This document shows, one piece after another, positions 8,448 through 16,512 of a stretch of DNA of 37,712 nt; position 1 is the stretch's first letter; every line of letters begins with the position of its first letter. A program made the translations under genes and the position numbers. Source of the DNA: UBA5314 sp964635975. GTDB lineage: Bacteria; Bacillota; Syntrophomonadia; Syntrophomonadales; Syntrophomonadaceae. The DNA lies in contig CAZWPO010000025.1 in assembly GCA_964635975.1 (NCBI GenBank), positions 1 through 37,712 of the forward strand. The letters run 5' to 3'. The notes under the pieces were generated by a model, which ran no database searches, was not told the DNA's origin, and saw only the letters and a list, made by a program, of their open reading frames with translations.

Positions 8448-9275
8448 TCAGCCCTCCATAAATCCATCGATAAGGCCGCGGATGGCCAGCCTGGCAACTT
8501 CCGGTTCGGCTCCCCCTGACAACACCATCAGCACCGGTCGTGCACCGGCCAGTTCCCTGATCTTACGGCCCAAATACGGGTATGATTCCTGGGAGAGATT
8601 GAAGGGGCCATAGTCAGTGCGGTGGGAGTCGTGACCAAAAATCAGGATCAGAAACTCAAAATCCCAGTTGCGGGAGCAGACATCGCCAATTCTCCTCTGG
8701 AATTTCTCATCGTTGGCTCCGCTTATTCCGTAATCATAGTTGTTCCACTCCGTATTCTCATTATCCACAAAACCGGAGTGGAAATTGACATGTATCACAT
8801 CGGGATCGCCTCCCAGCAGATCGCGAGTGCCATCCCCGAAGTGCGGGTCGACGTCGATGATCATGATGCGCCTGGTCCCAAGCTCGTGCAGCCTGGTCAC
8901 CGCCATGGCCACATCGTTGAAAAAGCAGAAGCCCCAGAAAGAATCGCGGCTGGCGTGGTGGCCGGCCGCGCCTACGAAACAGAAGGCCATATCCAGTTCG
9001 CCGCGCTGCAGTTTTTCGGCGGCCTGGACTACACCGGCTGCTGAGAGCAGCGATACCTCGTATTCACCTTCCATTCTAACATCACTAATAAGTGATGCGG
9101 TGTGTGTCATGGCCAGCAGCCTGTAGCTGTCCGAATCAGGTTTGGGGGTGAAGACTCTGGCTCTTCCTGATGAGATCAGGTCAGCAAGGCCTTCAAAACC
9201 TGGCTGGACACGGTCCTTCAATATGATATAGCCTTTATCGGCAAAGTCCTGGTGATAATATATCCCAACCTGCAT
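8448..9275 (-). CDS. Histone-deacetylase superfamily amidohydrolase
   Basis: A zinc-dependent deacetylase-fold protein, 275 residues. Start at ATG 9275 after GAGGTGAGA; the frame is open further upstream without a ribosome site. Conserved: AGHHASRDSFWGFCFFND (His106, His107), IIDVDPHFGDGT (Zn ligands Asp143 and His145) and FGHDSHRTDYG (third Zn ligand Asp216). The transition-state Tyr normally found in the GGGGY/LEGGY loop is missing; here the loop reads LSGGAEPE (252-259). Bacterial members act on acetylated polyamines, acetoin-pathway substrates or small amides. Loss of the Tyr may mean changed chemistry. Neighbours are a split-barrel flavoprotein downstream and an HpaB-family protein upstream. 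Confidence 0.85.
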   Translation of the reverse strand: MQVGIYYHQDFADKGYIILKDRVQPGFEGLADLISSGRARVFTPKPDSDSYRLLAMTHTASLISDVRMEGEYEVSLLSAAGVVQAAEKLQRGELDMAFCFVGAAGHHASRDSFWGFCFFNDVAMAVTRLHELGTRRIMIIDVDPHFGDGTRDLLGGDPDVIHVNFHSGFVDNENTEWNNYDYGISGANDEKFQRRIGDVCSRNWDFEFLILIFGHDSHRTDYGPFNLSQESYPYLGRKIRELAGARPVLMVLSGGAEPEVARLAIRGLIDGFMEG

Positions 9276-9478
9276 ACTCTCACCTCTAATCATTGTCTTT
9301 GTATCCAGGATACCAGGTTCAGATGACGGCAAAGCTGCATACGAGGATGTTCTAGGCGAAGGAGGCCGATGATCAGGGATTCGCCTTGCTTTTCATCGGC
9401 GCCCGGCGAAAGCTCATCAATTGGCTGGGCAGCGTGCCGTACCCAAAGAACTTTGGTAGTGATTATAACAGCCAGGAT

Positions 9479-10939
9479 TTATCTCCTGGGATCGGGAAGC
9501 GGTTCTGTTATACCGGCAAGATGGCGGGCATAGTCAGCATACTTTTCTATCGGGGTATTGGCCTTTACCACCAGGCGGGCGCCGTCCGGAGATCCACCTC
9601 CATGCATGCATCCGGGAATACCGGCACCCACCGTGAGCCATTCAACCAGGCGGGCGGCCCGGGCCCGGGTCTCGGCACTGACTTCCCGCCCCGCTTTGAC
9701 GTACTTCTGAATCATAGGTCCATACATAGGATGGGTAAAGTCGATATAGGAGGGGAAGCAGCCGGTTTCGACGATGCCGCCGCCGATATCCTGACAAAGA
9801 CGTTTGGTATCATAAGGGAGAGTAGCCACATGCACTTTGTTGGTGTGGGCCAGCAGAGAGTCGGATATCCAGGCTCCGGCCGTTCCTTTTCTTCCCAGTG
9901 CCATCGCTCCGATACCCAGTCCATAGGTTGTCTCGTTATTGATGGCCATCTTCACTATCTTGTCAGAGAAGGTCTTCGATGACAGCCCGTTGGAGCGGGC
10001 GATAAGGGCGGCAGCCCCGATCATGATATCGCCCTGCCCGGCCACGCAGGCCCCGATGCAGGCCCGGTAATTGGCAGTGAAGTATTCGATGACTCTGCCT
10101 GAATGCTGGTACTCCTGGCACATAAAGACCCGGTCTTTTGGGACGAATACGTCTTCAAAGATTAGGTAGGCCTGGGTTATGCCGGTATCGATTGTATCAA
10201 ATCCTTCATCATGCAGCTCTCTCTCATCACTGGGCCGACGGGTTTCCACTATGGTCAAGCCCTCTATGTCACGGGGCACTACACATGCCACAGCAAAGTC
10301 TTTATCCTCTTCTCGATAGGCATTGCCCGGCAGCAGGAATATTTCATGGGAAGCGGCGACTCCACAGATCATCACCTTGGCTCCGCGGATCACGATCCCA
10401 TCATCGCGGATGCCGACTATGCGAACATTACTGTCCAGGTCCGGCTGCGCCGAAGCCTTCAGGCTCCTGTCACCCTTGGCGTCAGTCAGGGCGCCGGCTA
10501 CCACCAGACCTTTTTGCTGGGCTTTGCTTATCCACTTTTTGAGCCGCTTTTGATAAGATGTGCCCAGTTCTCTGTCCATATCATGGGTTACATTCCAGAG
10601 GACATTCTGGGCGTTCCAGCCTACACATAGGCCTCCTGTGCAGGAACCGGTCAAACGGAACATCATTCTCTTAAATTTCGAGTTGTTTATAATATCATCT
10701 AAACTCTGCATCATAGAGTTGAATCGATGTATGGGTTCTTTATTAAATGATGAAACTGCGGTGAAGATATCACTGGTCTCGGGATCGTGTGCTGCATCAA
10801 AAGCGCGTGCATGGCTTTCCACCGTGCGGCGGGTGGCAGTGTGGGTGGTGACGTCGGTGATCAGTTCCCCGAACTTATATAGATTGGGCCGCAGGTGCCT
10901 GAGGGATTCCAAATATTCTTTCCTGGTTTTTAACGCCAT
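9479..10939 (-). CDS. HpaB/4-hydroxybutyryl-CoA dehydratase-family protein, altered active site
   Basis: A member of the 4-hydroxyphenylacetate 3-hydroxylase (HpaB) / 4-hydroxybutyryl-CoA dehydratase (AbfD) flavoprotein superfamily, 486 residues, close to AbfD length. Start at ATG 10939, directly after AGGAGGAGG; the frame runs on to 11056 without another ribosome site. Typical segments include the N-terminal EYLESLRHLRPNLYKFGE, GALTDAKGDRSL, FEDVFVPKDRVFMCQEY and MHGGGSP. Set against the Clostridium aminobutyricum AbfD sequence as I remember it, the Fe-S ligands corresponding to Cys103 and Cys299 are kept (Cys105, Cys298). The position of Cys99 is shifted (Cys100, with CxxxxC instead of CxxxC), His292 is Tyr291, Tyr296 is Ile295 and Glu455 is Gly443. 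It is therefore likely not a 4-hydroxybutyryl-CoA dehydratase, though automatic annotation would call it one. Reaction unknown. Confidence 0.85.
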   Translation of the reverse strand: MALKTRKEYLESLRHLRPNLYKFGELITDVTTHTATRRTVESHARAFDAAHDPETSDIFTAVSSFNKEPIHRFNSMMQSLDDIINNSKFKRMMFRLTGSCTGGLCVGWNAQNVLWNVTHDMDRELGTSYQKRLKKWISKAQQKGLVVAGALTDAKGDRSLKASAQPDLDSNVRIVGIRDDGIVIRGAKVMICGVAASHEIFLLPGNAYREEDKDFAVACVVPRDIEGLTIVETRRPSDERELHDEGFDTIDTGITQAYLIFEDVFVPKDRVFMCQEYQHSGRVIEYFTANYRACIGACVAGQGDIMIGAAALIARSNGLSSKTFSDKIVKMAINNETTYGLGIGAMALGRKGTAGAWISDSLLAHTNKVHVATLPYDTKRLCQDIGGGIVETGCFPSYIDFTHPMYGPMIQKYVKAGREVSAETRARAARLVEWLTVGAGIPGCMHGGGSPDGARLVVKANTPIEKYADYARHLAGITEPLPDPRR

Positions 10940-11435
10940 TAGTTTACCTCCTCCTACGCTGTTCTCTCTAACTCTACAAGCTGATAAGACAAGGGACCTT
11001 TCTCGCGCAAATCCAGTATAGTGTAACATCTGGCAACTTTTCGATTCAGGCCGCAATAAGCATAGACGTACGCTTCACCTCCTAATCGTAAAGAGCGGCA
11101 TCATGCTTCCAAAGATAGGTAGTAATAATAGCGCTGCTTAGCTTGCAGTGCTGAGCATTTCAGCTGCAGGGCAGGCTGAAGCAATGGTTTAAGACTCAAT
11201 TAAAACAGGTGCTGTGGTGAGATTGCCCTAATTGTAACAGATTTTTGGCCAGGAGTGTTTTATGCTCAAATAAATATTTACTGCCTTATCCATTATAATT
11301 GTCCAGGCCTTGTTTTATGATGTTTTAATCATTTCTCATTTGTATTAGAACTGGATTGGCGCAATTACCAAATCACTAACCAAGTGTCAAGCTTTTTCAT
11401 ATAATAGATCAAATAAACGGGGGAAATCATGTGGA
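10940..11435. other. Divergent intergenic region
   Basis: About 495 bp between the HpaB-like gene (-) and the ATP-grasp gene (+). Near 11143-11166 an imperfect hairpin GCAG-CTGA/TCAG-CTGC with a 2-nt bulge can form. A TATAAT with a CATA prefix lies at 11398-11405. No gene seen. Confidence 0.5.
11379..11405 (+). promoter_or_regulatory. Possible sporulation (sigma-K/E-like) promoter
   Basis: CATATAAT at 11398-11405 fits the sigma-K -10 pattern CATAnnnT, with AC 17 bp upstream (11379-11380). The same bases include TATAAT, but there is no sigma-A -35 at the right distance. The mother-cell reading is attractive because the gene downstream is YheC/YheD-like. The motif is short and could occur by chance. 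Confidence 0.3.
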
Positions 11436-12755
11436 ATGCGCATAAAAAAAAGTTTCGTTCCGCTTTGTATGACGGAGCGGCTCACGAACGATCTGCTCTT
11501 GGAGCCGGGCGAAATCTACCCCATATCACTGGGTAAAAGGAAAAAACAAGTCGTAATAGAAGAGGCCCGCGAAAGGTTTATGGGAAGCACTGCCATGGTA
11601 GGCAGTCCTCTGGCAAAAATCCTGGGGCTTCCCGAGCCGACAAGACTGACCGTAAAAAAAGAAAAAAACCTTCTGCGCCTGGGGCCGTTGGTGGGTATAA
11701 TGTCTGCCCCCTTCAAATCCGACCGGGGGTCGTTCGGAGCCCAGGACCGCTTTTTCAGAAGCCTCATCAAAGCTATGAAGGCCATGAATGGGGCTGCCTA
11801 TGTTTTCACCCCGTCGGACGTCGATATACAGCGAAAGTTGATCAATGGATATTATCTGGATGGGGATATGGAAAGCAGCTGGAAGAGACACTGGTTTCCA
11901 TTGCCGGATGTATGTTATAACCGTTATGTAAGAACTCCCAGCATGGCTCGTTCCCGTGATTCAATTGGGCTCTTGAACAAGTTCGGGGTGGTCAGCTTCA
12001 ACACCGCGGTGGGAAACAAATGGGCAGTATATAAACGCCTGGACAAGATCCCCCGTATCATTCAACATCTGCCGGAAACACGGCTCTTGAACTCCCCTGA
12101 AGTACTGGCTGATTTATTGCGCAAGTACAAGGGAGTATATGTGAAGCCAGTAAATGGTTCCAAGGGGCGGGATATTAAACGGATTACCAGGATGGCAGGC
12201 GCTTATGTGATCAGAAGCAACGGACGGGGGCGCGGCATACGCGCTGGAAGTTTGCGGGAAGCTTACGCTCATATCAGATCGGGCAATGTCAATGAAATGA
12301 TGATAGCCCAGCAGGCTATCATGATGACTACGGGCTTACAGCATTTTGATATTCGGGTAATGGTTCAGAAAGACAGGCAGAATCAATGGGCGGCTACGGG
12401 GATGGCGGCCCGCGTAGGCGGTAACGGGCAAGTCACCACCAACCTGCATACCGGAGGTCATGCTGAGAAGCCGGAAGTGATTCTGACCAGCCGCGGCATG
12501 GGAGAAGCTCAGGTGGCAGGTATAATTCGTGAAATCAAGGACCTCGCCTTGATTATTGGCCACCAGTTGGATAAATACTCCAGGGCCCTGGGGGATCTGG
12601 GTATGGACTTCATAGTGGACAGCAAGGGAAAGGTTTGGTTCCTGGAGGTAAATCCCAAGCCAGGTCGCCATTCTTTTTCCATTATTGACCACGAAGTGCG
12701 CAAAGATGTAGTTGCAAAACCCATGGAATATGCCTGTTTCCTGTCCGGTTTTTAA
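11436..12755 (+). CDS. YheC/YheD-type ATP-grasp, spore-coat associated
   Basis: An ATP-grasp ligase-fold protein of the YheC/YheD family, 439 residues; Bacillus subtilis homologues are spore-coat-associated and their reaction is unknown. The N-terminal part (to about 150) includes the family segment LRLGPLVGIMSAPF. The ATP-grasp core begins near 200 with NKWAVYKRL, has the nucleotide-binding KGVYVKPVNGSKGRDIKRI (about 230-248) and ends with the metal-binding MDFIVDSKGKVWFLEVNPKPGR. ATG 11436 is about 11 nt from GGGGGA. An out-of-frame ATG at 11429 sits closer to that site but leads to a short ORF. Its presence suggests an endospore former. Confidence 0.87.
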   Translation: MRIKKSFVPLCMTERLTNDLLLEPGEIYPISLGKRKKQVVIEEARERFMGSTAMVGSPLAKILGLPEPTRLTVKKEKNLLRLGPLVGIMSAPFKSDRGSFGAQDRFFRSLIKAMKAMNGAAYVFTPSDVDIQRKLINGYYLDGDMESSWKRHWFPLPDVCYNRYVRTPSMARSRDSIGLLNKFGVVSFNTAVGNKWAVYKRLDKIPRIIQHLPETRLLNSPEVLADLLRKYKGVYVKPVNGSKGRDIKRITRMAGAYVIRSNGRGRGIRAGSLREAYAHIRSGNVNEMMIAQQAIMMTTGLQHFDIRVMVQKDRQNQWAATGMAARVGGNGQVTTNLHTGGHAEKPEVILTSRGMGEAQVAGIIREIKDLALIIGHQLDKYSRALGDLGMDFIVDSKGKVWFLEVNPKPGRHSFSIIDHEVRKDVVAKPMEYACFLSGF

Positions 12756-12798
12756 AGAGGCCGGGATCCAAGAAGCGGTTTATGGAGCAATCTTCTTA

Positions 12799-12807
12799 TG
12801 GTATAAT
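12799..12807 (+). promoter_or_regulatory. Extended -10 promoter for the MORN gene
   Basis: TGGTATAAT (12799-12807) is a TGn-extended perfect -10. No good -35 lies upstream, as is usual for extended -10 promoters. It is 53 bp before the MORN-protein start. Confidence 0.5.
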
Positions 12808-12859
12808 TATGAAAAGTTTTGATACTTTTATTAAACCAAGCTGGTAGGGAGGGATATTT

Positions 12860-13186
12860 ATGGCGGAGGAAATGAAAAAATATCGCGGCAAAGTATACCA
12901 TGAGCTACTTCAGCAGGCAGGGTTTAGTATTGCGTATGACGGCGAAACAAAAGAGGGCAAACCCGACGGGTTTGGCAGAGCCTATTACAAAGATGGAAGA
13001 ATTTACGAAGGAGAATGGAAAGAGGGAATGTACAACGGCCTGGGCAAACAGTATTATGCCAATCTGAACCTCTGGTATGAAGGAGAGTTCAAAAATAGCA
13101 AGCGGGATGGCTTCGGGAGAGCTTACTACGAGGATGGTACACTTTCTTTTGAAGGCCAGTGGAAAGATGGCAAACCAGTAAAGTAA
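12860..13186 (+). CDS. MORN-repeat protein
   Basis: A small cytoplasmic protein of 108 residues built from MORN repeats, which are beta-hairpin units that often mediate lipid or protein contacts. The repeats read YEGEWKEGMYNGLGKQYY, YEGEFKNSKRDGFGRAYY and FEGQWKDGKPVK, preceded by a partial unit GFGRAYYKDG. No signal peptide and no membrane segment. ATG 12860 follows GGTAGGGAGGG. The gene has its own extended -10 promoter and is followed by a strong hairpin and a long nested structure. Cellular role not known. Confidence 0.85.
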   Translation: MAEEMKKYRGKVYHELLQQAGFSIAYDGETKEGKPDGFGRAYYKDGRIYEGEWKEGMYNGLGKQYYANLNLWYEGEFKNSKRDGFGRAYYEDGTLSFEGQWKDGKPVK

Positions 13187-13214
13187 AATAAATCATCAAG
13201 ATCATAAACGATAA

Positions 13215-13236
13215 AAGCCCGCATGGTTGCGGGCTT
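13215..13236. terminator. 9-bp perfect hairpin, bidirectional terminator
   Basis: AAGCCCGCA (13215-13223), loop TGGT, TGCGGGCTT (13228-13236). Read on the minus strand the stem is followed by TTTT, so it fits the end of the amino acid permease transcript. On the plus strand it follows the MORN gene by 28 bp. Confidence 0.75.
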
Positions 13237-13245
13237 CAGACCGTC

Positions 13246-13350
13246 AAAAAAGCCGAATATCTGTGTCACTGCACAAAGCCCGCTCGATTAACGTATTTCA
13301 TATACGCCTCAATCACGGGCTTTATTTGTTCCTTGATCTTCGGCTTTTTT
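13246..13350. repeat. Nested inverted-repeat structure (bidirectional terminator-like)
   Basis: Outer arms AAAAAAGCCGAA (13246-13257) and TTCGGCTTTTTT (13339-13350) are a perfect 12-bp inverted repeat. Inside lie AAAGCCCG (13275-13282)/CGGGCTTT (13316-13323), then GATT/AATC and CGTAT/ATACG, a further TGTG/CACA hairpin sitting beside them. Each strand ends in six T after the outer stem, so it can terminate the MORN transcript (+) and the permease transcript (-). The 81-nt folded interior is unusual for a terminator. The GCCCG core is shared with the hairpin at 13215-13236. Confidence 0.7.
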
Positions 13351-13377
13351 GCTCGCTCTGCCAGCTTGTCAAAGAGA

Positions 13378-14820
13378 CTATTCCTCTCGGTTTTGCGGCA
13401 GCCGCTTGCGGGCAGCCATCGCCCAGCGGCTCAAAGAACCCGCCTTTACCAGGCGCAGCTGGCTGCTCAAGAAAATTGCCGCTGCTAGACCCAGGCTTAC
13501 CAGCACTCCCACTCTCTGAGTCGGCATAATGGCTGCTCCAGCAATGGTCAAAATAATGAGCAGCAGGGCTGCGTGGGAAGTAAACGGATAACCGGGGATG
13601 CGGTAGCGTTCGCGGAGATGCTGAGCATCATAGCCGGCATTATTGCGCATGTGTGAGGATAGTATTATCATCCAATTCATTATCAGCATCACCCCGGCAG
13701 CGGTAGTTATATATTCATAAACCGTATTGGGCAGCAGAAATGATAAAAGAACCGCGATGGATAAGCCCAGACCGGTGAGACCCAGGGCGGGCAGGGCCAC
13801 CCCTTTATGATTGCGGCTTTTAAGTGCAGACGGAGCGTCCCGGTCTTCCGAAAGGGAGACCATGACATTGGTAACCGCAAAAAGAGCTCCGACCATAGTT
13901 GAGAAGGCTGCGCTTATGATTAACAGATTAAGAGCCGAGTCGATAAATCCAAAATGGAATATGGCCAGGGCGCTTACAAAGGGACTTTCTGATAATGTGA
14001 TTCTATGCTGGGGAACCAAAAAGAAGATAAAGAGCAGCGCGCTGGTGTAGATGAGGGTCAGAGACACCAGCATTACCCGCCCGGCTCTTCCTATTTCCTT
14101 GGGATTTTTCAACTCGCATGCCATGATGCCCATCACTTCAATACCTCCATATGAGAACAGCACAAATATCATAGCCGACCATAATCCGACAATCCCATTG
14201 GGCAGCCACCCTGCCAGGGTCAAATGGCCTGTGGCAGCGCCTGGCAGGGGATCGATAATCCCCAATGCGAATAATGATCCAAAAAGGATGAAGATTAGCA
14301 GTGAAGAGGTCTTTATAAGCCCGAAGAGGGATTCCACCCGGCCGAAGTCCTTCCCACCCAGCAGGTTGATCCCCAGCGCCAGGATCGAATAAAAGGCGGC
14401 AAAAATGTAGAGGGGTATCTGAGAGAACCAGAAACGGGTGAAGATAGAAAGGGCAGCTACTTCGCTGGACATTATCAATATGCCAGCCAGCCAGTACATC
14501 CAACCGCTCACAAAGCCCATCGACGGGCCAAAAGCTTTGCGTGCATATACTCTGAAAGACCCACTCTGGGGGTCATGCAGAGACATGTCTGCCAGGGCGC
14601 TGAATACCAGGAAAGCAGTGATACCACCTAATAAATAAATCAACAGTAAAGAAGGTCCGGCAGTTTGAATAGATAAAGCCGTGCCCAGGAAGAATCCCGC
14701 CCCGATTACGGCCCCGGTTCCAATTAAAGCCAGATCCCACCAGCGCAGGGCTTTGCCTTTTTCATTTTTCTTCTGCTGCTTGAGTTCGACTATTTGTTCA
14801 GCCTGACGACGAAAGAGCAC
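13378..14820 (-). CDS. APC-family amino acid permease
   Basis: A secondary amino acid transporter of the APC superfamily, 480 residues, about 12 membrane helices. The first helix carries the family motif GTGAVIGAGFFLGTALSIQTAGPS (residues about 33-56), and LRWWDLALIG before it is typical of the AAT/APC N-terminus. Other segments include GFVSGWMYWLAG, SYGGIEVMGIMACELKNP and TNVMVSLSEDRDAP. Start is GTG 14820, with AAAGGAG about 10 nt upstream. The specific amino acid cannot be read from sequence. The mRNA would have a long leader containing the inverted repeat at 14889-14951 and would end at the structures 13215-13350. Confidence 0.92.
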   Translation of the reverse strand: MLFRRQAEQIVELKQQKKNEKGKALRWWDLALIGTGAVIGAGFFLGTALSIQTAGPSLLLIYLLGGITAFLVFSALADMSLHDPQSGSFRVYARKAFGPSMGFVSGWMYWLAGILIMSSEVAALSIFTRFWFSQIPLYIFAAFYSILALGINLLGGKDFGRVESLFGLIKTSSLLIFILFGSLFALGIIDPLPGAATGHLTLAGWLPNGIVGLWSAMIFVLFSYGGIEVMGIMACELKNPKEIGRAGRVMLVSLTLIYTSALLFIFFLVPQHRITLSESPFVSALAIFHFGFIDSALNLLIISAAFSTMVGALFAVTNVMVSLSEDRDAPSALKSRNHKGVALPALGLTGLGLSIAVLLSFLLPNTVYEYITTAAGVMLIMNWMIILSSHMRNNAGYDAQHLRERYRIPGYPFTSHAALLLIILTIAGAAIMPTQRVGVLVSLGLAAAIFLSSQLRLVKAGSLSRWAMAARKRLPQNREE

Positions 14821-15075
14821 TTTTGAAAATCTCCTTTCTGAGTGCTATTTTCAATAGTATGCCCTCGGGCAAGTCAGGCCATTTTTTGCGCCTGAAGAAA
14901 GCCGCGGCTGCCGGTGAAGACCTTAAATCGATAAACTGCGGCTTTCAGGCGTACATCTTGTTCGCCAAATATAGTACTATTTAAAAAATATATAATATAG
15001 CAAAATGTACTAATAGACCATGGGAGCTATAGCATGGCGGTCATCTGCTCACTATTGGATTATAAATGAAAAAGT
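14821..15075. other. Intergenic region with imperfect inverted repeat
   Basis: The stretch holds CGCCTGAA-AAGCCGC (14889-14905, with a short bulge) opposite GCGGCTTTCAGGCG (14938-14951), a stem of about 14 bp with a loop near 32 nt. Because runs of T precede rather than follow it on the plus strand, it is not a normal terminator. For the minus-strand permease it would lie in the 5' leader. A small CTATT/AATAG hairpin is closer to the gene. An AT-rich block with TATAAT-like strings lies at 14975-15000. Confidence 0.5.
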
Positions 15076-15102
15076 AAAAAACCAGGGGTCAACAACCCCC
15101 GG
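15076..15102 (-). terminator. Terminator of the nitroreductase operon
   Basis: On the minus strand CCGGGGGT pairs with ACCCCTGG (one G-T wobble) around loop TGTTG, followed by TTTTTT (plus-strand A run 15076-15081). It lies 77 bp past the nitroreductase stop. Confidence 0.85.
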
Positions 15103-15178
15103 CTTCATATTTCTATATTTAGCTTTCCGATTAAAGGTTACAGGTTATAGAAGGACGTGGTCAGCGCAACCTGGATGC

Positions 15179-15751
15179 CTATTCGATAACAGTTACCAGT
15201 TCTTCAAGAGCTTTTCTTTTTAATGGGGGGAGTTCCTGGCCCGGGTAGCCAAGCAGCACCATTCCCACCACGTCGAGTTCCGGAGCTATCCCGAGGAGTC
15301 TTTTAACCCTATCACCCTCAAACATGGTAAACCACAGGCTGCCCAGGCCCTGGGAGTGGGCAGCCAGGTGCATATTTTGTATGGCTGCGCAGCATGAATA
15401 GGCATACCCGACACCGCGTTCCAGTATAAATTGGTCGGCTCCGGTCTTTTTAGGATCGGCGGTTACTACAATAATCACGGGCGCTTCGCTTATAAATTCC
15501 AGACTGAAATTGCTTACCCACTTCCACCCGCTTTTTTCAAAGATCATTTGGCGGGTAGCGAGGCATTCGTTCTTGAGCTGTTCTTTTAACTGGGGATTCT
15601 TCAGCACCAGGAATCTCCAAGGTTGAGCATTCATCACCGATGGCGCCCACCTGCCTGCCTCCAGGACCACGCCCAGTTTTTCTTCTTCCACGATCTGACT
15701 GGCAAAGCTGCGATGGGAGCGCCTTTCTCTAATCGCCTGCATTAGTTCCAT
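15179..15751 (-). CDS. Nitroreductase-family FMN oxidoreductase
   Basis: A flavin enzyme of the nitroreductase superfamily, 190 residues, the usual size. FMN-contact segments are ERRSHRSFASQ near the N-terminus, GRWAPSVMNAQPWRFLV (about 33-49) and the C-terminal GIAPELDVVGMVLLGYPGQE. A central segment (YSCCAAIQNMHLAAHSQGLGSLWF) carries the conserved helix. ATG 15751 follows GGGGAGGAG. It is the last gene of a three-gene minus-strand operon with the cupin and the QueG-like Fe-S protein (17-bp gap), so it may act on a product of those. Natural substrate unknown. Confidence 0.9.
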   Translation of the reverse strand: MELMQAIRERRSHRSFASQIVEEEKLGVVLEAGRWAPSVMNAQPWRFLVLKNPQLKEQLKNECLATRQMIFEKSGWKWVSNFSLEFISEAPVIIVVTADPKKTGADQFILERGVGYAYSCCAAIQNMHLAAHSQGLGSLWFTMFEGDRVKRLLGIAPELDVVGMVLLGYPGQELPPLKRKALEELVTVIE

Positions 15752-15768
15752 ATGATACTCCTCCCCAT

Positions 15769-16512
15769 TTAAGGCATATCCTTCAACCTTCTGATGTTTT
15801 CCAGGGCTTTTTTGCCTTCATAGGCTATATACTCGGGTATATCACGGCTAATAGCCTCTTTCAGGACTTCCTCGGACCAGGTTTCGGGCATACTGCCCAG
15901 CGCCTGTATGGCCAGAGCCTTCTTGTGGACCGAAGGTGAATACGCCCTGCGAACCGTTTGGTGATGCATATCATAAATCTGAAAATAATTCTTGCGCACC
16001 GGGCTGCCGTATACATGGATGGATATTGATATCCGACCGTTCATGGCAGCCATCTGATGGATCCCTTCGTTCAGAGGCAGTACATAGGTGGTCTCACCGG
16101 GTGATAGAACGCCCTCACTGGCCAGTTCGAGCTCGGCATAGCCTTCACGACTGCCGTCATCCAGGCGTCGGTACTTTTTCTCCTGGGTCTGATTAAAATA
16201 GGCGCCGACTATCCCCCAGGAGCCGTGGTCGTGAACGTTGTTCATCACACCCGGTTGCCAGATAAAAGCCCGAACTGAAAACAAGCGGGAAGGGCTGCGG
16301 TAGAGGATAATATCATTCGGATCTGCAGATTGGTACTGGGATTGGAGGAAAGAATCATCCAACACCAGGAGTGCCAGGATATTATTAAGCCAGCCCTGGC
16401 TGCCGGCCAGCTCGCTGACCATCTGTCTGCCATGGTCAAGGAATTCCGACCATTCAAGTTTTTGCTCCAATAGACTCTGAAAGGACTCGCCGAATTGATT
16501 GATATTGGTCAC
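15769..16512 (-). CDS. Cysteine-dioxygenase-type cupin with helical C-terminus
   Basis: A metal-binding double-stranded beta-helix (cupin) protein, 247 residues. The motif NNVHDHGSWGIVGAYFN (His94, His96) and GIHQM (His152) give the three-His iron site of the cysteine dioxygenase type. Residues about 185-240 form helical pairs resembling HEAT repeats (ALAIQALGSMPETWSEEVLKEAI). The start GTG overlaps the TGA of the upstream Fe-S gene, so the two are translationally coupled. A thiol dioxygenase in a strict anaerobe would be odd, so a non-oxygenase function is quite possible. Confidence 0.8.
   Translation of the reverse strand: MTNINQFGESFQSLLEQKLEWSEFLDHGRQMVSELAGSQGWLNNILALLVLDDSFLQSQYQSADPNDIILYRSPSRLFSVRAFIWQPGVMNNVHDHGSWGIVGAYFNQTQEKKYRRLDDGSREGYAELELASEGVLSPGETTYVLPLNEGIHQMAAMNGRISISIHVYGSPVRKNYFQIYDMHHQTVRRAYSPSVHKKALAIQALGSMPETWSEEVLKEAISRDIPEYIAYEGKKALENIRRLKDMP

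Noticed and set aside
9479..10939. Straight annotation as 4-hydroxybutyryl-CoA dehydratase AbfD
   Set aside because: The catalytic and one ligand position appear substituted, so only family membership is claimed.
15020..15223. 67-codon plus-strand frame beside the nitroreductase
   Set aside because: It crosses the minus-strand terminator and the nitroreductase 3' end, has no convincing ribosome site and resembles nothing.
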